NCBI GenBank assembly: GCA_038522945.1
Contig: JBCBJV010000001.1
Span: forward strand, 1-64,000
DNA from: MED-G105 sp038522945
GTDB lineage: Bacteria > Pseudomonadota > Alphaproteobacteria > Caulobacterales > Parvularculaceae
Length of the DNA stretch: 64,000 nucleotides
Direction: 5' to 3'
Shown: positions 53,092 through 62,788 of the stretch, in pieces
Numbering within the stretch: position 1 is the first letter of the stretch
Layout: the number at the start of each line of letters is the position of its first letter
The notes under the pieces: model-generated
The model's input: only the letters and a program-made list of their open reading frames with translations
Told to the model about the DNA's origin: nothing
The model's database searches: none
Made by a program: the position numbers and the translations under genes

Positions 53092-53334
53092 ATGAAAGCG
53101 CGCGTGACCATCACTCTGAAAAATGGTGTCCTGGACCCTCAGGGCAAAGCAATCCAGTCAGCGCTGACGGGCCTCGGTGTCAACGGGATCGAAGATGTCC
53201 GCCAGGGAAAGATCATTGAGCTCGATTTGACCGAAAACGATGAAGCTGCCGCGCGCGCAATCGTCGAAGACGTCTGCAAGCGTGTCCTCGCCAATCCGGT
53301 CATGGAAAACTACGCAATCGAGATGATTGCCTAG
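53092..53334 (+). CDS. purS: phosphoribosylformylglycinamidine synthase subunit PurS
   Basis: PurS (80 residues) bridges PurQ and PurL in the FGAM synthase complex. The sequence KARVTITLKNGVLDPQGKAI and GLGVNGIEDVRQGKIIELDL is typical. The ATG at 53092 follows CGGAG and lies 13 bases after purC. No purL follows in this window. Confidence 0.95.
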   Translation: MKARVTITLKNGVLDPQGKAIQSALTGLGVNGIEDVRQGKIIELDLTENDEAAARAIVEDVCKRVLANPVMENYAIEMIA

Positions 53335-53352
53335 AGACTGGGACACCGATCA

Positions 53353-54015
53353 ATGAAATCCGCTGTTGTCGTTTTCCCCGCTTCTAATTGTGACCGCGAT
53401 GTTGCTGTCGCCCTTCAACAGGCAACGGGCCAAAAGCCCCAAATGATCTGGCACCAAGATACGTCAATTCCCGACGTGGATCTCATTGTGTTGCCGGGCG
53501 GCTTTTCCCACGGAGACTATCTGAGGGCAGGTGCGATGGCAGCGCGGGCGCCAATTATGGAGGCAGTGCGCGCCCATGGAGAGCGTGGCACGCTTATTCT
53601 CGGTATCTGCAACGGCTTTCAGATCTTGACAGAAGCCGAGCTTCTCCCGGGCGCGCTTTTGCGTAACCAAGATCTCGATTTTGTTTGCCGGACGGTGACC
53701 CTTTCGGTTGCCTCGTCCGCCTCGCCCTTCACCAGCGCCTTCCAGCCCGGCCAACTCATTGATTTCCCCGTCGCTCACCACGACGGGAATTATTTCGCTG
53801 ATGAGGATACCCTGAAGCGCCTCGAAGATGGGAACCGCATCGCCTTCAAGTATGTGGACAATCCGAATGGCTCGGTCCGGGATATTGCAGGCATTTTAAG
53901 CGAAAATGGCCGGATCCTGGGGCTGATGCCCCACCCTGAACGGGTGATTTCCCCGCTTTTGGGAGGTATGGACGGTGCTGCCTTCTTTGACGGCATATTT
54001 GCGGCTGCCGCCTGA
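53353..54015 (+). CDS. purQ: phosphoribosylformylglycinamidine synthase subunit PurQ
   Basis: PurQ (220 residues) is the glutaminase that supplies ammonia to PurL. The class I glutamine amidotransferase triad is present: Cys in LGICNGFQIL, His and Glu in GLMPHPERV. VVFPASNCDRDVA opens the protein. It starts 18 bases after purS. purL, which usually follows, is not here, so the synthase's third subunit must lie elsewhere. Confidence 0.96.
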   Translation: MKSAVVVFPASNCDRDVAVALQQATGQKPQMIWHQDTSIPDVDLIVLPGGFSHGDYLRAGAMAARAPIMEAVRAHGERGTLILGICNGFQILTEAELLPGALLRNQDLDFVCRTVTLSVASSASPFTSAFQPGQLIDFPVAHHDGNYFADEDTLKRLEDGNRIAFKYVDNPNGSVRDIAGILSENGRILGLMPHPERVISPLLGGMDGAAFFDGIFAAAA

Positions 54016-54140
54016 CCATTGCCGGCGTTCTTCGCATTTTCTCCAAATGATAAGGCAAACCGCATCAATTCACCGGAACGGATGCCCCTTCTGCCGCCGA
54101 AGAATTGCGCAAACGGATCGAACACGGCAGACTATCGCTG

Positions 54141-55421
54141 ATGATTTCGGACCGCACAGCTAATGCTTCATTGCGAGGCTTCAAACCGCTAGTGAGCGCC
54201 TTTTTGGCGGCCCTCCTGTTGGCATGTGGTAACGACGCCGCCGACAGCGATGCAGGTCCGGTGATCGATGACTATTTCGAGACGCTTCAGAGCCAATTAC
54301 TCGATGCCGCACCCGGTGACGTGATTGAAATCCCAGGGGGCAAATTCACCTTTGACCGGCCCCTAAGTCTGACGGTGGACGGGGTGACGGTCCGCGGGGC
54401 GGGCATGAACGAGACGGTTCTGTCTTTTGCCAAACAAATGGCGGGGGCCGAAGCTCTGCTGGTAACGGCAAGTGACTTCACTATCGAAGATCTCGCCATC
54501 GAGGATTCACCCGGCGACGGGCTCAAGATCAATGAAGGCGAGAACATCGTCATTCGTCGGATCCGAACGGAATGGACAAACGGACCTGATACCTCAAATG
54601 GCGCATACGGTATTTATCCCGTTCAGACCCGCAATGTTCTGATTGAAGGCAATGTGGCGATCGGCGCTTCGGATGCCGGGATTTATGTGGGTCAGTCCCA
54701 AAACGTCATTGTTCGGAATAACCGAGCAGAATTCAATGTCGCTGGCATTGAAGTTGAAAATACGCTCGACGCGGACGTTTACAAGAATGTCGTCAAAAAC
54801 AATACCGGCGGCATTCTCGTATTTAATATGCCAAACTTGCCGCAGCTTGGTGCCCGCACCAGGGTGTTCCGTAATCGGATTGTTTCAAATAACACCAAGA
54901 ACTTTGCCATTCCGGGGACGGCCGTTGCGAATGTGCCGGCTGGGACCGGTGTTATCATCAATAGCAATGACCAGGTCGAGATTTTCGAGAACGACATTAG
55001 CGAGAACAATACTGCCAATATCATTATCTCCAGCCTTTATGCCTCAGGCCTCGACGGCAGCGAAACAACCGACACATTCGATCCCTATCCGGAAGGGATT
55101 TTCATCTACGACAACCGTCTCACGCGCGGCGGCACAAATCCAGATAGTTTCGAGCTGCAAGCTTTGAAAACACTCAAGTTCGGCTTGACAGGCTCTTTGC
55201 CCGATGTGCTCTGGGACGGCTATGTTGATCAGGCAAAACTTGTGGATGGGGCCTTGCCGCCAGAGTTGCGCATCTGCATTGAAAACGGACCTGCCCAGAT
55301 TATCAATCTGGATGCTCCCAACGATTTCAAAAACCCATCGGTCTCAACGACGGCCCATAATTGTCAGCTCGATACACTGCCACCCGTCACACTGACCGGC
55401 TCCCTAGCCGACAATTCCTGA
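54141..55421 (+). CDS. parallel beta-helix lipoprotein
   Basis: This roughly 426-residue predicted lipoprotein has lipobox LLLAC, then a right-handed parallel beta-helix made of short repeats with Asn/Val/Ile turns (NVLIEGNVAIGASDAGIYVG, NVIVRNNRAEFNVAGIEVEN). Such folds bind or cut polysaccharides, but no catalytic site is recognised. It pairs with the diheme cytochrome gene six bases downstream, the arrangement seen for SO2930-type cytochromes. The ATG at 54141 gives the better signal peptide; the frame starts earlier at 54105. Confidence 0.82.
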   Translation: MISDRTANASLRGFKPLVSAFLAALLLACGNDAADSDAGPVIDDYFETLQSQLLDAAPGDVIEIPGGKFTFDRPLSLTVDGVTVRGAGMNETVLSFAKQMAGAEALLVTASDFTIEDLAIEDSPGDGLKINEGENIVIRRIRTEWTNGPDTSNGAYGIYPVQTRNVLIEGNVAIGASDAGIYVGQSQNVIVRNNRAEFNVAGIEVENTLDADVYKNVVKNNTGGILVFNMPNLPQLGARTRVFRNRIVSNNTKNFAIPGTAVANVPAGTGVIINSNDQVEIFENDISENNTANIIISSLYASGLDGSETTDTFDPYPEGIFIYDNRLTRGGTNPDSFELQALKTLKFGLTGSLPDVLWDGYVDQAKLVDGALPPELRICIENGPAQIINLDAPNDFKNPSVSTTAHNCQLDTLPPVTLTGSLADNS

Positions 55422-55427
55422 TTGGTT

Positions 55428-56573
55428 ATGGGGCGCGTTCAAGCGAGCATTGCCCTCTTGATAACGGTCGCATTACTCGTAGCCTGCGGCAGGGGTTCTG
55501 CGCCTCGCCCCTCACCGACCCCGACGTTTCATGAGAGCGGGTTTCCGCAAAAGCTGAGTGACTGGGGCGTAATATCTGTTGCGGATGGCCACTTGCGCCT
55601 TTCTGACAGAGTGTTTCCCTACGACCTCGCGACACCGCTTTTTTCCGACTACGCTCAGAAATTGCGTACGGTGTGGCTACCGCCGGAGACGTCCGCGACG
55701 TTTCGAGCAGAAGGCGATTTTGAGTTTCCTATCGGCACCATCATTACAAAGACGTTTTATTATGGGCAGACGTCAAATGGCGCTGTCTCCGACGAACAAG
55801 TGCAACTGACAACCGCGGGGCTTGCGTTAGATAAGACCCGACTGATCGAAACCCGCCTGATGGTGCATCGCGCGGAGGGATGGGTTGCGATCCCTTACAT
55901 CTGGGACGCTGACGGCAAGGATGCATCGCTTGCCCGCACAGGCGCTCTCTTCCCATTGAGCCTTCGAAGAGACGGAGAAAGTTCCGAAGAAGCCGCAGAG
56001 TTCACCTATCTTGTTCCTAACCAAAATCAGTGTGCGGGTTGTCATGCCACCAACAACACAGATCGGACGTTACGTCCCATCGGGATGAAGGCCCGGCACC
56101 TCAATAAGACGTCCTCATTTCAACCAGCCTTTAATCAGCTTGATCTTTGGCTGCTTGCAGGTGCTCTGACGTCGGACGAAGAAATTGATGCGACAGGCCT
56201 TTATGCAAATGTGAACTGGAGCGATGCTTCCTTGCCGTTGAATGACCGCGCGCGGAGCTACCTCGATATCAATTGTAGCCACTGCCACAGTCCCGTCGGA
56301 CCAGCCGATACCTCCGGCCTAAACCTGGAACCTGACGCAGAAGGGGCTGCACTTGGCCTGTGCAAGCTCACGATCGCCGCAGGGAGCGGCGCCGGCGGCC
56401 GCCCGTATGGAATTGTGCCAGGCGAACCGGATGAATCGATCCTTGTTTATCGTCTAGAAACCGACGAACCCGCGGCAATGATGCCGGAGCTCGGAAGGGC
56501 CCTTGTTCACCATGAAGGTGCTGCCCTGATCCGAGAATGGGTCACTAATCTTCCAGGGTCCTGCAGCGCCTAA
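55428..56573 (+). CDS. SO2930-type diheme c-type cytochrome, lipoprotein
   Basis: This 381-residue predicted lipoprotein has lipobox LLVAC and two heme-binding motifs, CAGCH (about residue 202) and CSHCH (about residue 283). The conserved early block KLSDWGVI ... PYDLATPLFSDYAQKLRTVWLPP belongs to the SO2930 family. It probably carries electrons in the periplasm; the link to the beta-helix protein is known from gene order, not mechanism. The ATG at 55428 is preferred over a TTG at 55422. Confidence 0.87.
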   Translation: MGRVQASIALLITVALLVACGRGSAPRPSPTPTFHESGFPQKLSDWGVISVADGHLRLSDRVFPYDLATPLFSDYAQKLRTVWLPPETSATFRAEGDFEFPIGTIITKTFYYGQTSNGAVSDEQVQLTTAGLALDKTRLIETRLMVHRAEGWVAIPYIWDADGKDASLARTGALFPLSLRRDGESSEEAAEFTYLVPNQNQCAGCHATNNTDRTLRPIGMKARHLNKTSSFQPAFNQLDLWLLAGALTSDEEIDATGLYANVNWSDASLPLNDRARSYLDINCSHCHSPVGPADTSGLNLEPDAEGAALGLCKLTIAAGSGAGGRPYGIVPGEPDESILVYRLETDEPAAMMPELGRALVHHEGAALIREWVTNLPGSCSA

Positions 56574-56658
56574 GCCAAGCTTTTCGCGGGCAGTCACAAC
56601 TTGGCTTAGTCCTTGCTCACTCATTTCGAAAAGTACACCGAAATGAGGGGCGTTAACC

Positions 56659-57441
56659 ATGACCAACCGTTTTCTTGCAAAGCTAGCTAGCGCAGCGGCG
56701 ATCGTAAGCACCATTGCTATCGCCCCGGCCTCCGCTTCGATTCTTCATGCTTATTCGGAAGAACACAGTAAGTCTTTCTTTGCGACATCGGCGGTTAGCG
56801 ATGACCTACACGGTGGCAACAGTAACCATTCAGTTTGGATGCCATTCTTTAAGAACACCAATGGTTCCCCGCTAAGGGGCGAAGCCAAAGGATCGGCTTT
56901 TCATTTTGACCCTGCAGGGGTCCTGACGGTCAATAAGGACGGCCATGCAACGTTAACAGGCGAGATCGTCTCGCACGTTGATGATCAGTTTCGCGCCACG
57001 GTGGATTTAAAGTTCCGCTTAAGAGAAGGACCTGGCACCGGCGGCTTGAAAAAAGAGCTCAAGTCATCTGCCTACGTGAATAAGGGCGGCCCAATCGATC
57101 CATCTTCTTGGAGCTACTTTGACCTGGTCAGCGGTAAGATTGTGGGTGAAGATGAACTGGACGGGGTGAGTTTCGACCTGAAACAACGCCCGCACAATAG
57201 TGTATTCCCAGCGCAAGTCGGTCTAGGCGCCAACGGCAAGAATGGCAACTTGGGTCTCGCCGTTTGGTTTTACCTGACAGCCAACGACGAATGCGTCGCA
57301 CAGCTCTGTCACGTATTCGGATCAAAAACCTACTACGGCGACTTCAATCTCGATTTGGTCGAAACGCCGTTGCCAGCGGGTGCGCTCCTTTTCCTGACGG
57401 GCCTGACCGGCTTCTCTTTCGCGCGCCGCGCGCGTCGATAA
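56659..57441 (+). CDS. secreted protein with VPLPA-type C-terminal sorting tail
   Basis: This 260-residue protein has an N-terminal signal peptide (cleavage near ASAS), a beta-rich body with no known enzyme motif, and a C-terminal tail of TPLPAGALLFLTG, a hydrophobic helix and RRARR. This is the short motif-helix-basic pattern of PEP-CTERM/VPLPA-CTERM proteins, which are trimmed by an exosortase at the membrane. No exosortase is in the window. It stands 85 bases after the cytochrome gene. Confidence 0.83.
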   Translation: MTNRFLAKLASAAAIVSTIAIAPASASILHAYSEEHSKSFFATSAVSDDLHGGNSNHSVWMPFFKNTNGSPLRGEAKGSAFHFDPAGVLTVNKDGHATLTGEIVSHVDDQFRATVDLKFRLREGPGTGGLKKELKSSAYVNKGGPIDPSSWSYFDLVSGKIVGEDELDGVSFDLKQRPHNSVFPAQVGLGANGKNGNLGLAVWFYLTANDECVAQLCHVFGSKTYYGDFNLDLVETPLPAGALLFLTGLTGFSFARRARR

Positions 57442-57482
57442 TGTCGACTAATCTCTCAGCAGCGTACTCTAAAAAGAGTGAG

Positions 57483-59594
57483 CTACCCTGTTTGACGGAT
57501 CGGATCAGTTGCACCAATTCGCCATTTTTCCAACAATGACCGGGTGCGCCCTAAGGCCATGATCGGGAAATAGTGCCTGTACAGATTATAATTGATCATG
57601 AACGCCCGCGAGAGTTCTGTTCCCTGGCTAAGGCGTTCTTCCAAGAGTGGGTCACCAAGCTTGATCGTCTGCCCGACACCGTAACCCGGGAAACCAGTGC
57701 CGGTGAACTCAGGTTCCACCCAGCTTCCCTCACTCTGGCGTTCTATCAGATAGGCACAGCCCTTTGTGATGGCTTCTTCGTCCCCGGGCCGGCCCGTAGA
57801 GGCCAATCCCATGAGCGCCCACGCGGTCTGCGAGGCGGTCGAGGGCCCTTTGCCTTTGAAGGCGGGATCCATGTAGGAGGCACAGCTTTCGCCCCATCCA
57901 CCGTCCCCGTTCTGTTTCGTTAGCAACCAATCCGCCGCCCGCTGAATGTAAGGCTGGCCCATGTCTTCGCCAATCGCTTCCAGCGCCGGCAACACCGCAC
58001 CAACGCCATAAACATAGTTGACGCCCCAGCGCCCAAACCAGGACCCGTCCGCCTCCTGTTCCGATTTCAGATACCCAATGGCCTTTGCGATTTTGGGATG
58101 GTCCCTGGACAAACCAAGTTTGCCAAACGCTTCCACGATGTGCGCGGTCACATCCACGCTCGGCGGGTCAAGGGCTTCCCCAAAATCACAGAATGGAATC
58201 TTGGTAAGCAGTTGCTTGTCGTTATCCTTGTCGAAAGCACCCCACCCGCCATCGCGGCATTGCATCCCGAAAAGCCAGTTAACGCCGCGCTCGATGGCTT
58301 TTTCGATCCCTTTTTCTTTCCAGGCTGGGTCATGGCGGAATTGTGAGAGCACAATAAGAGCCACGGCAGTGTCATCCGTATCAGGATAAAAATAGTTCTT
58401 GTATTCGAATGCCCAGCCGCCGGGTTCAAGACGGGGAGATTTTACTTTCCAGTCACCGGGACGAAGGACTTGTTGGGCCAGGACCCAGTCAACAGCTTTT
58501 TCAACATGTTCCTGATACCGCTCATTTTGATGTGCGTCTTCGAATGCGAGCAACGTTAAGACCGTATCCCAAACAGGGCTTGTTGACGCTTGAATCCATG
58601 TGGCCTCGCCCTTGTCGACCCGCCAGCGTGGGTCCTGAAGGGCTGCGAGCGCTTGTGCTACAACCGGATGATCAAGGGCATACCCCTCGTTGACAAGGGC
58701 CATTAGTGAATAGATCCATGGAGGTTGAATGCCTCCCCAGACACCATCCGCATCTTGATGTTCGATGATCCAGTGCATCGCCTGCTTAACGGCTGTGTTG
58801 CGCCCAAAGCTGATGCTGGTTCTCTCGCCAAAGCCTTGCCCAGCATGGAGGATCTTGTCTGTGGTGCGGAAGAAACGATCCCAGAGATCGGCGCCGGGCT
58901 TTTCCGGTAAGCCGTAATCAAAATTCTGCCGACCTTCGGGAAAAAGCTCATGGAGACGGTGCTCAGCGCTCAGGGCCCGGACGGGCCGCCGCGCGGAAAG
59001 CACCGCAATCGGCATCAAGGTGGCACGCGCCCATTGAGCGAAATTGTAAATGGAAAACGGAAACCAGTTTGGGAAGTAAATCACTTCAGGCGGCACGTTC
59101 GGTGTGTGCTCCCACGGCCATTCGCCGATGAGCGCCAACCAGTAGCGCGTGAAGACACGGACCTTGGAGAGCCCGCCTTTGGCAAAGATCCACTCCCGTG
59201 CGCGAACCATATGAGGTGCGTCTTTGTCGTCGCCTACAGACCGCAGCGCGGCGTAGGCCTCCACCGTCGTGTTTATGTCGCCGGCAGGCGCATCATAGTA
59301 AATCTCCCAAGACCCATCTTCGCGTTGCGTTTGACGAAGCGATTGTGCCAAGCGTGCGCGCAGCGGGTCGTTCTCGAGCCCGATAAACCACAACGCCAGA
59401 CACCACTGGGCTTCCATACAGCCATTGCTTTCGAGCTGACCAACCCAATAGCCTTGCTTGTGCTGACGCGCCGCTAGCCAGGCAGCTGCATCGTTGATGG
59501 TAGCCTCTAACTGCGCGTCGAAATTGCCAGTGCCCGCATCGTGGGGCGCGCTATCGTTGGCAGGGTTGCCGGCAGAGGAGGGATTGTCCAACAT
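57483..59594 (-). CDS. shc: squalene-hopene cyclase
   Basis: Squalene-hopene cyclase (703 residues) folds squalene into hopene, the core of hopanoids, at the membrane. The acid motif DTDD (in YFYPDTDDTAVALIVL) and many QW repeats (e.g. DGSWEIYYD, DGGWGAFDKDND, DGSWFGRWGVNYVYG) are present. The ATG at 59594 is preceded by a GGAAA. No other hopanoid gene is adjacent; it follows era by 95 bases on the same strand, where recO often stands. Confidence 0.95.
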   Translation of the reverse strand: MLDNPSSAGNPANDSAPHDAGTGNFDAQLEATINDAAAWLAARQHKQGYWVGQLESNGCMEAQWCLALWFIGLENDPLRARLAQSLRQTQREDGSWEIYYDAPAGDINTTVEAYAALRSVGDDKDAPHMVRAREWIFAKGGLSKVRVFTRYWLALIGEWPWEHTPNVPPEVIYFPNWFPFSIYNFAQWARATLMPIAVLSARRPVRALSAEHRLHELFPEGRQNFDYGLPEKPGADLWDRFFRTTDKILHAGQGFGERTSISFGRNTAVKQAMHWIIEHQDADGVWGGIQPPWIYSLMALVNEGYALDHPVVAQALAALQDPRWRVDKGEATWIQASTSPVWDTVLTLLAFEDAHQNERYQEHVEKAVDWVLAQQVLRPGDWKVKSPRLEPGGWAFEYKNYFYPDTDDTAVALIVLSQFRHDPAWKEKGIEKAIERGVNWLFGMQCRDGGWGAFDKDNDKQLLTKIPFCDFGEALDPPSVDVTAHIVEAFGKLGLSRDHPKIAKAIGYLKSEQEADGSWFGRWGVNYVYGVGAVLPALEAIGEDMGQPYIQRAADWLLTKQNGDGGWGESCASYMDPAFKGKGPSTASQTAWALMGLASTGRPGDEEAITKGCAYLIERQSEGSWVEPEFTGTGFPGYGVGQTIKLGDPLLEERLSQGTELSRAFMINYNLYRHYFPIMALGRTRSLLEKWRIGATDPIRQTG

Positions 59595-59689
59595 CAATAT
59601 TTCCGTTCTTGCGGAGTGGGCAGTGAAGGTCTTCGGAAAAAATTTATGGCCAGCTCAGTGGATAATCTCAACCATGGAACAACCCGTTA

Positions 59690-60667
59690 TCAAACATCCA
59701 ACCCCAGAGCTCGTAGCCGCGCATTCTCTTCCGCCCAACCTTCACGCACTTTGACGTGCAGGAATAAGTGGACCTTTTCGCCATAAATCTCGGTCAATTC
59801 TTTGCGGGCTGCTTCTCCAATGGCTTTCAGGGTTTGACCGCCTTTGCCTAGCACGATTGGCTTGTGGCCTTCGCGGCTCACATAGACCGTCTGGTCGATC
59901 CTGAGCTCGCCGGCTTTGGTGCGTGTCCAGTCTTCAGTTTCGACCGTCGACTCATAGGGCAGTTCCTGATGAAGACGCAGAAAGATCTTTTCGCGGGTGA
60001 CTTCTGCCGCCATTAAGCGATCAGAGATATTAGACAGTTGATCGTCGGGATAAAGCCATGGTCCTTCCGGCATACGCGTCACCAACGCTTGAAGCAGGTC
60101 TTGGACGCCGTCTCCATTAGCGGCAGAAATGAGAAAAGTCTCGTCAGCCTGGAACTCGCTCGATATTGCCGCAATCAAGGCAAGCAGATCTTCCCGCGGG
60201 GCCTGATCAATTTTATTCAGGATAAGGAATTTAGGGCCAGACCGATCATTGAGCGTATTGATAATAGCCTTTGTGTCCTCATGGGCCTTTCGGGCTCCGG
60301 CCACTGACCGTCGATCGCTATTGATGATTCCCCGCTCGAGCAGTTCCGCCTCCGCATCTACGATCAGCAAGGCAAGATCGGTTCCTTCAAGACTGTCCCA
60401 TGCGGCCCCGACCATGGCCCGATCGAGCTTGCGCTTTGGTTTGAAAATGCCGGGCGTATCTATCAGGACAAGCTGGGTTTGATCCTGGACGACGATCCCA
60501 GTGATCCGTGCACGGGTCGTTTGCACTTTTTGCGTAACAATCGAGACCTTCGCCCCGACAAGCCGGTTAACAAGCGTCGACTTGCCGGCGTTCGGCGCAC
60601 CAAGCACGCTAATGAGGCCACACTTTGTCGTGCCACCGGATTTGTTCTCAGAAAGATCAGCGGTCAT
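59690..60667 (-). CDS. era: GTPase Era
   Basis: Era (325 residues) is a GTPase for 16S rRNA maturation and 30S assembly. G motifs: GAPNAGKSTLVNRLVG (G1), IDTPGIF (G3), ILNKIDQ (G4), and a C-terminal KH domain ending with EKVHLFLHVKVREGW. Its ATG at 60667 overlaps the end of rnc by 11 bases. The same coupling of rnc and era is widespread. Confidence 0.96.
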   Translation of the reverse strand: MTADLSENKSGGTTKCGLISVLGAPNAGKSTLVNRLVGAKVSIVTQKVQTTRARITGIVVQDQTQLVLIDTPGIFKPKRKLDRAMVGAAWDSLEGTDLALLIVDAEAELLERGIINSDRRSVAGARKAHEDTKAIINTLNDRSGPKFLILNKIDQAPREDLLALIAAISSEFQADETFLISAANGDGVQDLLQALVTRMPEGPWLYPDDQLSNISDRLMAAEVTREKIFLRLHQELPYESTVETEDWTRTKAGELRIDQTVYVSREGHKPIVLGKGGQTLKAIGEAARKELTEIYGEKVHLFLHVKVREGWAEENARLRALGLDV

Positions 60668-61358
60668 CGTCCGTCCACACCCCTTCACGGATCAAGAAGC
60701 GTTCAGCTGCGTGCATTTGTGCTGACCGTTTGGAACGGCCTTCTCCTCGCGTTGGCTTTAGCCCGTTAATGTGCACTTCAACCTCAAATGCAGGTGCATG
60801 GGCGGGACCTTCGGCGTTGATAACTTTGTACTTTGGCGTTCCACGACCGTGTTCCTGACTCCATTCCTGAAGCGTCGTCTTTGAATCCCGGTGACGTTGG
60901 CTGAGCGCTTCCAGGTTCGGCGTCCAGAATAGATCAAAAGCGAGTTTTGCCGCCGGCAAACCGCCGTCAACATAGAGCGCCCCGAGAAAAGACTCGCAGA
61001 CATCACCGAGGATCGCTTTTTTGTTGCGTCCACCGGCCTCTTCCTCGTGGGGGGAAAGGCGCATCACCTTATCGAGGCCCATAGCTTTTGCCGCTTTTGC
61101 ACATGTTTCCTTACGAACAAGCGCGTTAAGACGGGGGGCGAGCTCTCCTTCTTCCATTTCTGGATACCGGCGCCAGAGTTCTTCTGCCGTCAATAAACCG
61201 AGGACCCGGTCACCGAGAAACTCCAAACGTTCAAGATCGCCGATCTTCGAGGCATTGGCGAGACTGCCGTGGGTCAAAGCCCTCTTTAAGAGCGTTAGAT
61301 CCTTGAAAGAATAGCCAATTTCACTTTGCAGGGCCTCTAGCCCTGAAAACTCTGTCAA
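60657..61358 (-). CDS. rnc: ribonuclease III
   Basis: RNase III (233 residues) cuts double-stranded RNA, including the rRNA precursor. The signature ERLEFLGDRVLGLLTAEEL, with catalytic acidic residues, is intact, and DVCESFLGALYVDGG holds the second acidic pair. A C-terminal dsRNA-binding domain (TTLQEWSQEHGRGTPKYKVI) follows. It lies between lepB and era. Confidence 0.97.
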   Translation of the reverse strand: MTEFSGLEALQSEIGYSFKDLTLLKRALTHGSLANASKIGDLERLEFLGDRVLGLLTAEELWRRYPEMEEGELAPRLNALVRKETCAKAAKAMGLDKVMRLSPHEEEAGGRNKKAILGDVCESFLGALYVDGGLPAAKLAFDLFWTPNLEALSQRHRDSKTTLQEWSQEHGRGTPKYKVINAEGPAHAPAFEVEVHINGLKPTRGEGRSKRSAQMHAAERFLIREGVWTDDDR

Positions 61359-61403
61359 TGCCCTACCCTCTGTGCGCGGCGATGAGGAATGTGCTTGCCA
61401 GAC

Positions 61404-62198
61404 CTATTCAACGGGATCCAAGACCCGGCCATAGCGGATAACAAATGGCCATTTCCAGATCTCCCAGACCCGCGCTTTTGAACCGTCCACGGAGAAAAAC
61501 AAGCGCTCGGCGCGACCCACGATATCATCATAGTGAACATAACCCACTTGTGAAACCGCCCGGCTATCCTGGCTCTCGTCGCGATTGTCTCCCATGAAAA
61601 AATAATGATCAGCCGGCACAAAGTAAGGGCCAACATTATCAAGAGAACCGCGGGTACCCGCGCATTCTTCAACAACATAGGTCACACCATTAGGCAGCGT
61701 TTCCTGGTATTGAGGCACATCCACAATGCCACGTCCGCCACATTCCCGCCGATTAGTGCCGACGAGTTCTTTCGGCACGGGAGCGTCGTTAATATGGAGG
61801 TGGCCGTCAATCATGGTAATCTTGTCACCAGGCATTCCGACCAGGCGCTTGATATAGTCTTTATTGTTGTCCTTGCGGTTCTTAAAGACGATGACATCGC
61901 CTTGTTCCGGCAGGCGCCCCATAAACCGTCCGTCTACTTCGAGACGCGTCAGGGGATAAATCAGGGAGGCCCGAGAATACCCATAGGCAGGTTTTGAAAC
62001 GAACAGGAAATCCCCTACCAACAGGTTTGGCTTCATGGATCCTGAAGGGATGTTGAAGGGCTGGAAGATGATCACTCGCAAGACAAGGGCAATCGCCACG
62101 GCCCAGAAGACTGTTTTCGCCAGATCCCAAGCTTCTTCTTGAGCCGTCATGGGACGGTCTTCCAGAACTCTCTTCTCAGAGTTTTTTTGTGCGCTCAT
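61404..62198 (-). CDS. lepB: signal peptidase I
   Basis: LepB (264 residues) cleaves signal peptides at the periplasmic face of the inner membrane. There is one N-terminal membrane helix (about 27-46), the catalytic Ser in PSGSMKP (about residue 54) and Lys in YIKRLVG (about 117), and the box FMGDNRDESQDSR. It precedes rnc by 45 bases. The family's usual single-helix alphaproteobacterial form is seen. Confidence 0.97.
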   Translation of the reverse strand: MSAQKNSEKRVLEDRPMTAQEEAWDLAKTVFWAVAIALVLRVIIFQPFNIPSGSMKPNLLVGDFLFVSKPAYGYSRASLIYPLTRLEVDGRFMGRLPEQGDVIVFKNRKDNNKDYIKRLVGMPGDKITMIDGHLHINDAPVPKELVGTNRRECGGRGIVDVPQYQETLPNGVTYVVEECAGTRGSLDNVGPYFVPADHYFFMGDNRDESQDSRAVSQVGYVHYDDIVGRAERLFFSVDGSKARVWEIWKWPFVIRYGRVLDPVE

Positions 62199-62336
62199 GG
62201 TCGCAAGTCCCCTGTCTTTCGTCTCACTTTAATCGTGTCTCGTGTTGGCCAGCCGCAATCGGCGCAGTCCAGTTTAAAGAGGGTCAATGACGCCCCGCTT
62301 CCGCCATCGGGTCCCGAGTTACGCTCGGCGCGCTTG

Positions 62337-62747
62337 TTAGCTCAAATGCACAGATAGAGTGGCATAAATAATGACGAACGCCTGCGCCAGTGGAAAATCG
62401 TCGGTGATCGTCAAATGAACCTGCGCTGTGTATCCTTCGGGGGTCAAGTGGGCGAGCCGCTCCGCTGCTCCGCCGGTAAGCGCCATAGATGGCTTGCCGC
62501 CCGGCAAGTTGACAACCCCCATATCCCGCCAGAAGACCCCGTTGGAAAGCCCCGTGCCGAGGGCTTTTGCGCACGCTTCTTTAGCAGCGAACCTCTTGGC
62601 GTAAGACGCGGCCCGCAACCGGCGCTTGTCGGATTTTGCCCGCTCAATGTCGGTGAAAACACGGTGCGTGAACCGTTCGCCGTGGCGTTCCAGGGTTTTC
62701 TCCACGCGCCTGATATCAATCAGATCATTGCCAATACCAAGTATCAT
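62337..62747 (-). CDS. acpS: holo-[acyl-carrier-protein] synthase
   Basis: AcpS (136 residues) attaches 4'-phosphopantetheine to acyl carrier protein. The GIGNDLIDIRRVEKTLERHG metal-binding start and the FAAKEACAKALGTG motif are intact. It lies between pdxJ and lepB, the standard order. The stop is 138 bases before lepB's start, and no gene lies in that gap. Confidence 0.97.
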   Translation of the reverse strand: MILGIGNDLIDIRRVEKTLERHGERFTHRVFTDIERAKSDKRRLRAASYAKRFAAKEACAKALGTGLSNGVFWRDMGVVNLPGGKPSMALTGGAAERLAHLTPEGYTAQVHLTITDDFPLAQAFVIIYATLSVHLS

Positions 62748-62788
62748 ACAAGGCCCGTCTTTCCCCGTCTCACCGAAAGCAATCCCGG

